From the NCBI GenBank assembly GCA_003013855.2, contig ML058466.1, positions 2,595,501 to 2,659,500 of the forward strand: 64,000 bases of DNA, read 5' to 3'. Within the stretch, counting starts at the first letter, position 1, and each line of letters starts with the position of its first letter. The notes under the pieces are model-generated. The model saw only the letters and a program-made list of their open reading frames with translations, had not been told where the DNA came from and made no database searches. This stretch comes from Liriodendron chinense (Eukaryota; Streptophyta; Magnoliopsida; Magnoliales; Magnoliaceae). This document shows, piece after piece, positions 41,995-52,310 of the stretch. Made by a program: the position numbers and the translations under genes.

Positions 41995-43567
41995 TGTTTG
42001 CTTCCCCAAGTGTAGGCTTGCGATGTAGTAAAAATCTCGGTAAGACCAAGGTCGATCCACAGGGACTTATATAGGACTTTACAAAACACTTCCAATGGTC
42101 TCTAATTGAGAGCTAACTAAACTGAATTTTAGAGTTGAATGTAGATAGCAATTTTAAACTACAAGTGTATATAAACAATGTAAAAGAGCACTAAGGGTTC
42201 AAGGATCCACTTGTAGCAATCCTTGATGCTTAATTTGCTATGGTTTCGCAATTACACAACTAGAATCGAAATCAAATCCTATCTAGTCAGATTATAGGCG
42301 GTTATAACAAACAATCTGCCATATGTGTGATTCATATACATGATTCCCTCAATTCATGTTAGGACTTAAGAACAGTCAATTACATAGGTCAATCCTAGTT
42401 CCAATAGGTTAAGATCACAATCATAATCATCATTAAACTCTGTTACAAAGTATAACTAGATCATGATTTGTCCTTCATTCAAATCACATACATACTCATC
42501 CATAATTCAGAAATTCAAAAAGGTAGAACTTTGGTTAGAAGTTCCCACATGAGAATCCAAGGTCTAGAGCGTATTGAATCCGATTCCTTGGAGCATACAG
42601 GTCTAGATCCATTCCAAAAAATTAAGAATTAAAATAACTCTTCCAAACGTCCATCAGCCATCATAAGATTAAGAAAAGTACTTAGAAACTTTATTTAAAC
42701 ATTAAACCATTGTTCTTCAATGAAAATTCCAACTTGAAACCAATAAAAATTAGTTAAAACATCTTAGATTCACTACAAGCTTCACCTCTTAGCCCTAGCT
42801 AAGAGGTTTAGCCGTTCATGATCCATGGAAATATAAAAGCAACTAAGGAAAACATAAAAAACTAGAAGAACAAACTAGGAGTTGTAGAAGTTCGAATCCG
42901 ACTTCCGCTACCTCCGACCATGGTAATTCTCTTCTAGGATATCTTAGGAACTAGCTAGAGGAGTCCTTTTATAGGTTTGAGGCCCTAGGTGCGAAGAAAC
43001 TTCGAGAAAATCTGCAAAAATTTCATTTTGTTCAGAGAATTCGGAGCTTGTAGAAGAAGCTCTGTTACGCAGACAACCGGTCGGATGACAAGTCTGAGCT
43101 CATGGACGACCGGTCGTAAAAGGCCAAAAACGATCTAATGAGTTCTCGAAAAAATCCATCCTGGCTTTTAAATTAATCAACCGGTCTGACGACCGGTTGA
43201 GTAGTGGACGACCGGTCACATGACCGGTCGTGATTGGTCTAGCAAGGTTGGCAGCAGGGGTCTTTTTGTTGATTGTTCAGACCGGTCAGACGACCGGTCC
43301 TGGGCAATGGACGACCGGTCTGAGTGCAATCTTGTACATTTCTTCCTTCTTTTCTTCTCTTTCTCCATTGCTTATTTCTCCCACCTTTAAGCACTTGGTC
43401 TTTTGATCTTCAATGTGTGCAGAGTGACCTTTTAAGCATTGAATTGGCGAAGTCCCCTTCTTGTTCCAACAATCACAAAACATGCTTTAGAATAGTCTTT
43501 AAACCTGAAAATCATGCATAGTTAGTGATGAATTGGGGTTAGAATATGCACAATTAAGAGCTCAACA
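41995..43567 (-). repeat. Element C 5' LTR
   Basis: 1573 bp; the minus strand starts TGTTGAGC and ends GAAGCAAACA. Its TATA box, CCTATAAAAGG on the minus strand at 42965-42975, is intact. Confidence 0.88.
43065..43325. promoter_or_regulatory. Palindrome box, GACCGGTC type, element C 5' LTR
   Basis: Same pairs as 13,150-13,430 with different point changes, e.g. GACCGGTCACATGACCGGTC at about 43,210 and GACCGGTCAGACGACCGGTC at about 43,281. Confidence 0.7.
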
Positions 43568-43572
43568 ATATA
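43568..43572. repeat. Target-site duplication of element C (right)
   Basis: ATATA, matching 12076-12080. Confidence 0.75.
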
Positions 43573-44606
43573 TCTGATTCTTCTTCCTTCTTCTCTGTTC
43601 TTGTTTTCTTTTCTTCCTTTTACATTGTAAAATCAGTCTGAGTAGTTGTATTCTTTTGTTAAAGCATGTTAATGTTGGGGGATCAAATCGGCAATGGTCT
43701 TGGCATTAGGATGCTGGAGTTTGTTAACCAATTTAAGAAGGATTCTTAAAATGATTTCGGGGCCCATCTTTCTGATGGTGTGGCCCTGATTTCAGTTCAC
43801 TAATTTTGCCAATAATAGAAGGAAGTGTGGAGAGGAAGACCTCCCAAGGGCTGGATGTTTCTGGGCAAGAAGCCCTACTTGTTTTGGAAACTTTCCAAGT
43901 TAGGAAGAGTTCGGTTTTAGAAGTTTCTTTGAAATTAATTATAGGCATTATTGGAATAGGTTTAGACACTAGTTGCTAATCTTAGGGTTTTTGGTGAAAG
44001 GCTTTTGAAGAAATTAGGTTTCTTACTAACTTTGGAAACTTCCCTTCATTGGTTCCTCATTTTAGTAATTTGGGAGAATCATCTATTTTTGATGATTTTT
44101 TCAATCGTTTTCTAATCCAATAGTTCTCTGTGGTGAATCCAAACATGTTGAACCCCATTTGGATTGAAGAAATTGAAAAAGATGGTGGTTCTTGATGATA
44201 TTGATTTCCATATTTTGCTACCAGATTCTGTTAGCAAAATGATACCAGAGGATAGATTCTTATAATATGACCCCCCCCCCCCCCCCCCCCCCCCCCTTTT
44301 TCTTTTTCTTTTAATTAGTTTCGTGACTAAATTACAACCATGCAAAATGTAGGACCATTCCAATATCAATTGGTTGGTTGTTTGCAAATTCCACAACACA
44401 ATTGCACAGAAAATTCTGGTTGGACTGTAGATTCTAGCAAACAGGCCACACCATGGTTTTCCCATTGTGATAATCAGAATCAGGTGGCTGGATTAGCTTG
44501 CTGAGTTATGCCCAAATCTGATTTGATGGAGAGGATTATCAAATGATGGCCTAAATGAAGTGAATTTGGAATTTTTTTTGGAGTTTATTGCCTGAAAAAC
44601 TAGTAT
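43573..44606. other. Unassigned DNA between element C and CACTA-1
   Basis: T-rich on the plus strand. Some stretches read like coding text with stops (e.g. plus strand 43,840-43,970), but no family was recognised. A poly-C run lies at about 44,271-44,296. This should join 12,075 in the pre-insertion locus. Confidence 0.35.
44271..44296. repeat. Poly-C tract
   Basis: An uninterrupted C run of about 26 bases followed by T-rich sequence. True length uncertain. Confidence 0.7.
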
Positions 44607-44990
44607 CACTACAAGAAAAATGATATTTCCCAGCGGCCAAAACTGCTGGTAAAAGTATAAAAAACCGCCGGCTAAACTTTAGCAACCTTTTCCGGCGGCC
44701 GGTGTGATTTAGCAGCGGTTTTACTGGCCGTTGGTATAAATTACTTTCTACCGGTGGCTAGAATCATTTTCCAGCGTTTCTTCTAGCTGCTGGTAAAACC
44801 TAACAAGGTGCTAGGGAAGACTTGTAAAGCGCTGGTAAAGTTATGACGAAACGCCGGTAAATATCTTAGAAGGGATGAAAAATATATGAGAAGCGCGGGG
44901 AAAAGTCCATTGAAACGCTAGAAAATATCTGTCGAAGCAACAATCTAGGCGCCGATACAGGCATATCAAAGCACTGGTAAAAGGAACCTG
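44607..44990. repeat. CACTA-1 terminal and subterminal repeats
   Basis: After the terminal repeat, words such as AGCGGCC, CCGCCGG, CCGGCGGCCGG and GCTGGTAAA or GCGCTGGTAAA recur about every 20-40 bases in both orientations. Subterminal repeats are the binding sites for TNPA-type proteins in this superfamily. Confidence 0.75.
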
Positions 44991-45149
44991 TAATTTTTTT
45001 TTTTTTGAATATTTGAAAGCTGAAGAATGTTGCATAATACAATTAAAAATCAAATACCAAAGAATAATTGTTTTACTTTATAGCAAAAAATATATAATAT
45101 TTATTACAATGAGTTGAAAATCTATCCTAATACATCTAAAAAATTAAAA

Positions 45150-45515
45150 AAAAACTGCCATTCGGCCTAATCCATCTTTGCTTAGAACCTGCAAATCAAA
45201 ATAACAAAAAAGAAATTTTAATTACATTCCAAATCCACCATTCGGCCCTCATCCATCTTTGCTTATAACCTGCAAATGAAAGTAACAAAAAAAATTAATT
45301 ACATCCCAAATAGCCTGTAAATCAAAGTAACAAAAAAAAAAAAAAAAAAATCACATCCCAAATAGCCTGCAAATCAGAATAACAATTTTTTTTTAATTAC
45401 ATCCCAAATCTCCCATTCAGCCCTCATCCATCTTTGCCTATAACTCACAAATCAAAATAACAAAAAATAATAATAATAATAATTAATTGCATCCTAAATC
45501 ACCAAAGTTGTACAC
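45150..45515. repeat. Degenerate tandem repeat, unit about 50-95 bp
   Basis: Words CATCCATCTTTGCTTA, AACCTGCAAATCAAAATAAC and AATTACATCCCAAAT recur four or five times. The same module appears once at 48,365-48,430 and at 54,715-54,775, near exon ends in both CACTA elements. Confidence 0.6.
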
Positions 45516-45589
45516 AAAGCCAAATTGAACCAAGTTTGACTCAAGTTTGGTTTGGTTGTTTATGTGGATCCATCTATTTTACTAGTTCC

Positions 45590-46470
45590 TTTTGGGTGTG
45601 GACCAAAAAATATAGCCGTGCACCACACCACACGAAACGAGGTAATTAAACACCCACCATTAAAAATTTCCTAGGGCCTACGATAATGATTAATTATTTG
45701 CCTTTCAACCTAAAAGATCATATAGATATAGATGAAGGGAAAACACACATACAAACTTGATCCAAAATTTTTATAACCCACAACTATTCAATCACTATTA
45801 TTTCTTATGGTGTGGTCCTGCTGAGAATTTGATTTACTTCATTTCTTCAGCCCATTCCTTAAAATGAGCCTGCAAAACAACCGGATGGCATGGCTATGCA
45901 GCATGTACATCAAGGTGGGCCCATGGTCATGGCCTCAACAAGGTCAGTGTTTCTCTGACCTCACCAAATCCATGTTCCTCCAGGAATATCCATGAAATTG
46001 GACGTGGCCTAAGCTCTTTGGGCCACAACGTATCATTATCCACACTATCTATCCATTTTGCTAGCTCATGTGTTCTGTCCATGTCTTCCGTATGTCTTGC
46101 CAGCTTCTAGGACATGAGTCATAGATGAAGCAAATCCAAAGCTCAATGGACCACAACACAGAAGATGGTGGGAGTGAATGCCCACCATTAAAAACTTCTC
46201 AAGGCACAAAGAAGTTTTGGGTGAAGCTAACATTTGTGTTTTCCCTTCATCCTGGTCTAGTTCATCTTAGATTGGTGACAAATAACCATTAAGGTGACAT
46301 TGGAAGGTTTTAACAGTGAGCTCTAGAGCTCATGTAGTGTGGTCCACTTGAGATTTGGAGCTACCTTATTTTTCCCTCATCATGCTCTAAATGGGCTGGC
46401 AAAATGGATGACAGCATGGAGAGAACACATACATCATAGTGGGCCCTATAGAGCTTGGGCGATGTCCATT
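45590..46470. repeat. Two diverged copies of a dispersed non-coding repeat
   Basis: Both 45,590-45,960 and 46,150-46,470 contain, in the same order, CCACCATTAAAAA, a GAAGGGAAAACAC or TTTTCCCTTCATCC stretch, GTGTGGTCC, AAATG-type text with GGCTGGCAAAA or GAGCCTGCAAAAC, GGATG and GTGGGCCC. I recall similar text as a common repeat in magnoliid genomes. No ORF, class unknown. Confidence 0.4.
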
Positions 46471-47100
46471 TTTGGAGACTACTGTTGCAAGAAATTTTTG
46501 TACCTCTTCTGAAATGCCATGACCTTATGGCATCACAAACACATCCATGTGACTGGATTATGATGCAAATTACCTGCAACACCAGTCTCTATGTTTGGAA
46601 AAATCAATTGAGCACGATGTACAACCCCCTATTCGAGATTTAATTTACACGAGTCGAGCTTGGTGCCTATCCCTACTATTTGAGCTTGGTTAGGTCCAGA
46701 TTATACAAACTTAAGCTTGGTTTAGCTTGGTCCAAATGTCCGAGTAGAGCCGAACTTAGCCAAGTTCGAACAAGGCCCACCATCATGTATATATATCTAT
46801 AATCCACTCCATCCATCCATTTTTGCATATCATTTTAGGACATGATCCAAACTTGAATAAGATCAAAAGCTCAAGTGGACCAAACCATAAGAAACAGTAC
46901 TGTGCATTCATGTATTTGTATTATGTAAATGGATTGAGAACTGTTGTTGGAAAGGAAAGAGTCTTATTTCGAATATTTGAATATTCCAACAGACTTTTTT
47001 AGTTCTTTGTGAATTAGAAGAGAAATATATTACAATTTCTCATATTAAAATAATTTCAATCATGCGTATATGTATTTCAGACCTATATAATGAACCTTAG
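46471..47100. other. CACTA-1 interior, no gene seen
   Basis: AT-rich; short repeated words GAGCTTGGTT/AAGCTTGGTTTAGCTTGG near 46,660-46,750. No coding motif. Confidence 0.4.
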
Positions 47101-47121
47101 CTTTCCACAAATCCAACTCAC

Positions 47122-47194
47122 CTTCGGGGTACTTGTTTTAGAGGCATTCTGGCAAGCAGCTTGAAAGGATCTTGATCAACAACTTGCATGAATC
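47122..47194 (-). other. Spliceable exon-like segment, unidentified
   Basis: On the minus strand, ...CTTACAG precedes and GTGAGT follows an open 73-base segment encoding FMQVVDQDPFKLLARMPL and a few more residues. Good acceptor and donor. I do not recognise the family. It could be a captured host exon or a CACTA exon. Confidence 0.35.
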
Positions 47195-47495
47195 CTGTAA
47201 GCCATGACATTTTCATATACAGATGGCTTTTTCTTAATTGATGAGAAAGTAGACAAAAAATAAAATTAGCCCCAAAGACAAAATTTAACCTGATCTCCAT
47301 GATGGACATAAACCAGAAGGTTTTTTATCTATGAAAGAGCTAGCAAGCACTTTGACCAGCATATCTACAAAATCTGAATCATGACAAAAAAAAAAAAGAA
47401 AATATGTAAAATCTAATGGCTCATTGAGGCTAATTGACAGTCCAAATGAAAATAGTTCATGTGCAAAATTTCACTGACCATGTAATTAGATTTTG

Positions 47496-47498
<3 letters not shown>

Positions 47499-47536
<38 letters not shown>
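47499..47536. repeat. (GA)n microsatellite
   Basis: About 19 GA units. Confidence 0.9.
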
Positions 47537-47539
<3 letters not shown>

Positions 47540-47550
47540 CATATATATAC

Positions 47551-47637
47551 CTCAATCCGATGGCCTAAATTCACCACAAATGCATTGGTAAGAGCTTCCA
47601 AATCCATCCATTCACCATCCTTGAAGACTTGGAGGTC
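47551..47637 (-). pseudogene. Captured exon fragment of a 2OG-Fe(II) dioxygenase
   Basis: The minus strand encodes LQVFKDGEWMDLEALTNAF followed by VVNLGHRIE, then a donor GTATAT. Plant 2-oxoglutarate/Fe(II) dioxygenases (ACC oxidase, flavonol synthase and relatives) have LQVLKDGxWxxVxPxxNAFVVNxGDxLE, and ACC oxidase genes have an intron at this point. Only this piece is visible; the iron-binding His/Asp part and the Arg of RxS are not nearby. It lies in CACTA-1 in the same orientation as the CACTA genes, consistent with gene-fragment capture. Confidence 0.65.
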
Positions 47638-48426
47638 ACATACTTCACTTAAAGAAGATGGGATATCACATTTGGGTCACAAAACTCAATGTCAGTGCTT
47701 TAATTACCTCTACACTACATGTTCCAACCACATGCCTAGAAAAAAAAATGGTTGAAGAATCCTGACATCCGATTCATCAACACTTATTCGTTGAAATATG
47801 ATCATTGGCTATATTTTCATTTTTAACAGTCCAATAAATATCTACCAATCTGATAGTAAGATAATCAAATAAGCATAATCTTAAAGCATCCTCAAAGCAT
47901 TGAGCATCCTTGAAGAATGGAGCATATTGAGGACCAAAAATATCAAGTCAAATATGAGGATTATGACATCCATGTGCTTCAAAAGATCGAGGAGATGCAC
48001 CATGAAGATCATGCTTATCCTCTCACGTTTTAAGGCATGTTTTTTGTTGCCCAGATGAAGAAAATCATCCGCTTCGCAAATGGATTAATTAATCCTAGCC
48101 CAAATTCATGTGCTTATGATCCCATAGATGCAAGATGATCAAAAAATCAATTCATAGATAGATACTCTAGGATTTTAAAGTAAGAAGTAAGACAAGTCAA
48201 AATATATTGTATCTTCGTTAGTAGAGATCTCACTCCTAACGGTAAAATATAGAAAGTTTAGATGTGCTTAGCTTATCCAAATCCCCCAAATCATGGCACT
48301 CCACTTCCCCCATTTACAAAAGTTGTTTATAGTTTCTAACACTTCACAAAAAAAAAAGAACCATCCATTCAGCCATCATCCATCCCTGCTTTCAACTTAT
48401 AAAACAAAATAACAAAAAAAAAAAAA
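47638..48426. other. CACTA-1 interior, no gene seen
   Basis: AT-rich with no recognised motif; ends with the tandem-repeat module and an A run next to the TNPA-like 3' end. Confidence 0.4.
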
Positions 48427-48738
48427 TTAGTATTCACAATCTTGTACCAGAATTTCTACTATATATGCAAAAATAATAATACTAATAATAATTCTTACCA
48501 TGCACAAACTAATAGGCCAAGCAATAGTCGTTCCAATTGCATCTCCAATTGTTTTATACCACCCATGGGGTCTTATCAAAGGCTCCTTACGTACCATTGC
48601 CACCTGAATAGATACTTCCCAGAAACTAGTTCCAAGTTCGAGCCCTCCTACTTTTGTGAGCGGATCTTTACTGAAAATAGCTCCTTTAGCCACAATAACC
48701 CTGGGACTCACGATGCTCTTAAGAAGGACTTCGATCAC
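48427..48738 (-). pseudogene. CACTA-1 TNPA-like protein, C-terminal domain
   Basis: The minus strand reads VIVAKGAIFSKDPLTKVGG, LGTSFWEVSIQVAMVRKEPL, RPHGWYKTIGDAIGTTIAWP. This fits the C-terminal domain (DUF8039-like) of plant CACTA ORF1 proteins, family form VAKGxxxSxDPxTxVxGxxLG...IGDAxGxxIAWP. Possible donor GTAAGAATT follows WPISLCM. The exon probably ended before the short hydrophobic tail. Role: likely binding of subterminal repeats. Confidence 0.7.
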
Positions 48739-48990
48739 ATTCTACAAATAAGATTCACTATTTAATAAAATGCATTGTATCAAATAAACTCTCGTTTATG
48801 TACTGCATGTAAGTAAGAACAAAATAATCTCAAAATATAATAAAAGGATTCTAATCAATTGGTGTGTGGATTTACCTTGGCACTGGTGCAAGTGGTAGAC
48901 TTCTCCTTGTTCGTTGAGTTTCTCTACAAATGATAAATCAATGTTAATCAAAATATACCACTTGAAGTACAGATAATTCTAAGACATATA
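48739..48990 (-). other. CACTA-1 intron-like spacer
   Basis: Between the coiled-coil exon and the C-terminal domain exon; AT-rich, no ORF. An acceptor-like TTGTAG and short exon-like text (GTAGAGAAACTCAACGAAC) lie near 48,900-48,930. Confidence 0.35.
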
Positions 48991-49072
<82 letters not shown>

Positions 49073-49140
49073 ACATGTAAATATATACATATATATATAT
49101 AGTACACATGTAAATATATACATATATATATATAATATAA
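48991..49140. repeat. (TA)n microsatellite with 38-bp duplication
   Basis: A long TA run followed by two copies of ATAGTACACATGTAAATA with TA-rich text. It falls within an intron of the TNPA-like gene. Confidence 0.85.
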
Positions 49141-49144
49141 TTAC

Positions 49145-49650
49145 CTGAGGGGTTGGAACCAAGCGACTTGATGATGAGGACGGTTGGTTTAAGTTGGGAT
49201 TAGCTGAAGCACCTAATACCATGGCTAGGTTAATGTTTGGATTCATCATGGCGGACATCAATGTCGCCATAGTTTCTTTCAAGGATGACATTTCAGCATA
49301 TCTTTCAGCCATAGTTTCTTTCAAGGACTACATTTCAGCATCTCTTTCAGCCATAGTTTCCTTCAAAGATGACATTTCAGCGTCTCTTTCAGTCAGAGTT
49401 TCTTTTAGGGATGATAATTCATCCTGCAATCCCTCATATTGTTCGTCTCTCATTTGAGTAGCAGATGCATTCCTTTGGGACTCGATGGGTATGATTGTTG
49501 TGCCCCACAAATCAGAAGGAGAGGGACCTAAACCATAAGTCCGGATGCGTCCATGTCGATCTTCTCCCAAGACTTGGGAGAGTACATCATTCTTCGCAGT
49601 GCTGTTCTGTGAGAGCTCGAGTTGTTCAGATATTCGTTCATTAAGTTGTT
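49145..49650 (-). pseudogene. CACTA-1 TNPA-like protein, coiled-coil part with 14-residue repeats
   Basis: Minus strand: GRIRTYGLGPSPSDLWG, a typical CACTA ORF1 motif, then repeated units of SSLKETMAERDAEM (14 residues, 42 bases) near 49,390-49,270, then PNINLAMVLGASANPNLNQ. One repeat carries a TAG at 49,325-49,327 where its neighbours have a Ser codon. The heptad-doubled unit predicts a coiled coil for self-association. Confidence 0.7.
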
Positions 49651-49779
49651 CCTACAATAAAAAACGATGGTTTAGATTATATAATGATAAGTAATAGGCT
49701 GGTCATATTTAACTACACATGAGCGAAGTAGCTATTAAAAAAACATAACAAGTAGATACATGGACATACTATTATTAAT

Positions 49780-50345
49780 GATGAGGCTCCATCCATGGGC
49801 CTCCCATTCTTACATGTATGAGTCAATATGAACATATCTGCCCGCGTTGGATCCTCTCCACTAGGCCTCTTCTTTCTCTATCATTATGTAAATAAGTTAT
49901 ATATCACAAAAAATTGATATGATTTTTTAGAGGTAAATAGACTAATATGGTTGATCGGGTGATTACTAAATTTTACCTCTTCCTCGCGTATCCGTGCAAA
50001 GCTCTTCGAACCTGCAGTGTGGCAGAATAGTTGTTTTTTTCGATTCTCTATATTTGTCCTATTACGAGTCAATATGTGACAAACCGATAGAGTAAAGTGT
50101 TAAATATCAACAATATGTTGTGTAATTCTAGAACGTAAAGCATTCAGTAGCTACTCATCACATACATTTCCCTCTTCAGAGTTCCAAAACTCAACAAGGG
50201 CCTTCCATTGATCCGCTAGGACTCGCTTATCAACGTTTGCAAGTCACTCCTCATCAGTCTCATAAGGCAAATAGTGGAGTTTCTTCAGTTCACATTTCCA
50301 CTCCCTTCATTTTTTACCAATTCACATCATCACCCAAGACTTTGC
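49780..50345 (-). pseudogene. CACTA-1 TNPA-like protein, middle part
   Basis: Minus-strand pieces in changing frames: WKCELKKLHYLPYETDEE, KRVLADQWKALVEFWNSEEG, HTAGSKSFARIREEE, GEDPTRADMFILTHTCKNG. All are known blocks of plant En/Spm ORF1 (family: WK..LK..HY..Y.TDEE....DKRV...QW..LV.YWNSE; H..G.KSFARIREE; PTRA.MFI.THTRK.G). Exons are separated by introns; several stops inside. Confidence 0.7.
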
Positions 50346-50459
50346 ATTTTTATCAAACTCAAACTTAGACTGCATCACATGTTGAAAGTACACAATCATA
50401 TAATGAATATATAAGAAATAAAATCTAAAAGAAAAAAAAAGCAAATATTGTCACAATTT

Positions 50460-51000
50460 TCATGATAAGCCCCCACATATCATCCTTCTTCTCAACTGGC
50501 GCTGCCCTCTAATCAGGAAGCTTGTTAACTTGTTAACCTTGTCACCAATGGGCTGCCTTAGAGTGTTGGTAGAAATACGAATGCATTTTCCTTCAGACAT
50601 CTGCCAAACTTCAAGGCATCGTGTGTAGCCTCGAGTCTTTCTATTCGAGGACATCGAATCCATTGAAAAATGCCACAACAATAATATACGTACAAACTCA
50701 TAACATACCATTGCATAGCATAAAACACACAAAATTACCAAGGATATTATAACCAATGCATAGCATACCACTAGAAGCTTGAGGCTGGGAAGGACCAACA
50801 GTAGCCTGAGATAACTGAGGCTGGGAGGGGCCAGCTGTAGCCTGGGGTAGCTGAGGCTGGGAGGGATCAGCTATAGCCTGGGGAAGCTGAGGCTGGGAGG
50901 GACCGGCTATAGTCTGGGGCAACCGAGATTGACTCGTGCTACCAGTCATAGGGCCTACCGGTCGCCTAGCCTTACGTCCAGTGCGCCTCATGTCTAACAC
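50460..51000 (-). pseudogene. CACTA-1 TNPA-like protein, N-terminal part with Pro/Gln repeats
   Basis: ATG at 51000 (MLDMRRTGRKARRPVG). Residues about 25-75 are four to five repeats of the 12-residue type SQPQLPQATAGP (36-base units, 50,785-50,920). A donor GTATGC follows, then the next exon RKTRGYTRCLEVWQM and LRQPIGDKVNKL, the standard ORF1 start block. A frameshift follows KL. Probably a regulator that binds CACTA ends. Confidence 0.65.
50785..50920. repeat. 36-bp in-frame tandem repeat in TNPA-like gene
   Basis: The plus-strand unit contains GAGGCTGGGAGGGACC and AGCCTGGGGAAGCT variants, about four copies with substitutions. Confidence 0.75.
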
Positions 51001-51220
51001 CTGTATATGTCCAACAATACGAAAATATAATAATCAAATATTTCTCATTTTTGTTATTGATATATCTAAACGGAGATCCATAAGATGACCAACTTGATTT
51101 GTGGATAGTTGCTTGTTGAAAAGACATAAAGGCCCACTAAAAAAAATAATAACAAAACCACAAGAAAAAAGACATTTGAATTTCTTTTTCATACATCAAG
51201 ACAATATAGTTCATAAAAAA

Positions 51221-51964
51221 TCAATTATTGTACATATTGTCATTTCCATCGGGATAAAAAAATTCAATATCATCTGTTTGGTCCTCTGCCATCGTCTGGG
51301 TGGGTGGTAAAGGTGTGGTAATTATTGTACCATCTACATCTATCCTTTCCCAACTAACAGTGTCATCACTCGGGTCCTCCAAATTTTTATCATCGCATGG
51401 CGAGCTCCCCAAGTATGTGTCAACATCATCTGTAGACTCTTCCCCATGCATCTCAAACAAGTCCCTAGGTTTCGTTCTCACCACAACATGCCAATCCTTC
51501 TCGACAAGGTCTTACACATAGAACACTTGCTCAGCTTGAGATGCGAACACAAATGGTTCATCAAACAATTGTTGACCAGTATCACATAATCGTTTCAAAT
51601 TCACAAGGGTGAATACAAACTTATCCTTCTTGACACCCCTGCCATGAGATAGAACATCAATCCAATCACACCTAAATAATACAACCTTTTGACCACCACA
51701 ATATTCCAGCTCAATGATCTCCGTCAAGACACCATAATAAGTTACATCTCCTGCAATAGGGTTTCTATCATTGACACTTGAAAAGCTAGATGTCTTTGCA
51801 GTCACCACAACTCCACTATGTTGAGTTTTTCTTTTCTTCTCTTGATCTTTAGTGTGAAACTTAAAGCCGTTTATTATAAAACCCTTATATCTTCTTGCCA
51901 TATTAGGACCCCGAGCTAGCCACCTAAGGTCTTCTGAGACATGCTCATTATTTGCCTTGCGCAA
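51221..51964 (-). pseudogene. CACTA-1 transposase (TNPD/TNP2-like), C-terminal DUF4216 region
   Basis: After an acceptor CTATTAG, the minus strand reads RKANNEHVSEDLRWLARGP, GFIINGFKFHTKD, RKTQHSGVVVTA, VTYYGVLTEIIELEY, VVLFRCDWIDV, DEPFVFASQAEQVFYV, then a TAA (51512-51514) where the family has Gln, then VEKDWHVVVRTKPRDLFEM and an acidic tail. This is the DUF4216 domain that follows the catalytic core of plant CACTA transposases. The catalytic domain should lie upstream, beyond CACTA-2. One nonsense change blocks it. Confidence 0.85.
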
Positions 51965-52042
51965 TTGTTCAACCTAATAGAAAAATGTTAAAATAGAAGC
52001 ACATGTTCAAACATTGAAAATAAATGCACATGCTAAGACTAA

Positions 52043-52310
52043 CACTACAAAAAAGGGGCAAAGGCTACGGATTATATCCGTAGCAATATATCTAAAGTTA
52101 CGGATATAATCCGTAGCAGGCCCGAATCCGGTCCGTAGCTATTGATGCTGTAGCCATAGCCTTTTAAGATATAGCTACGAATATAGTATAGTCCGTAGCT
52201 ATATTTATTCGGCTACGAATAATAGCCGTAGCTATAGAAAGCCGATCCGTAGCATTTTCTTACGAACTAATTTTGAGGGCTGCGGACTATATCCGTAGCT
52301 AGTGTCTTTA
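52043..52310. repeat. CACTA-2 terminal and subterminal repeats
   Basis: Terminal CACTACAAAAAA then repeated CTACGGATTATATCCGTAG, GGTCCGTAGCTA, GCTACGAATA and ATATCCGTAGCTA. Many words are palindromic (TACGGATTATATCCGTA with a short centre), recurring every 20-35 bases. The motif is unrelated to that of CACTA-1 (GCGGCC/GCTGGTAAA), so the two elements likely use different TNPA specificities. Confidence 0.8.

Larger units (their letters stand above)
12081..43567 (-). mobile_element. Element C: Athila-like gypsy retrotransposon, split by elements B and A
   Basis: Two LTRs (12081-13668 and 41995-43567) in the same orientation, a tRNA-Asp type primer site next to the right one and a polypurine tract next to the left one define a minus-strand element 31.5 kb long as it stands. 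Removing the insertions B (about 9.5 kb) and A (about 12 kb) leaves about 10 kb, normal for Athila-type elements. Order on the minus strand: gag, protease (split by A), RT, RNase H, integrase (split by B). Lineage rests on primer site, gag and pol motifs. Confidence 0.88.
44607..52042 (-). mobile_element. CACTA-1: En/Spm-type DNA transposon (3' part)
   Basis: The left end is CACTACAAGAAAAAT, the standard plant CACTA terminal repeat, followed by repeated subterminal words. Genes run on the minus strand: transposase C-terminus (51.2-52 kb) then a TNPA-like gene (48.4-51 kb), so this end is the 3' end. The element is interrupted at 52,043 by CACTA-2; its 5' part and other terminal repeat lie beyond the window. 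Target duplication (3 bp, possibly TAT at 44604) cannot be tested. Confidence 0.82.

Noticed and set aside
48992..49140. C-terminal YIYIYI tail of the TNPA-like ORF
   Set aside because: Translation of a (TA)n microsatellite that lies beyond a likely splice donor; not part of the protein.
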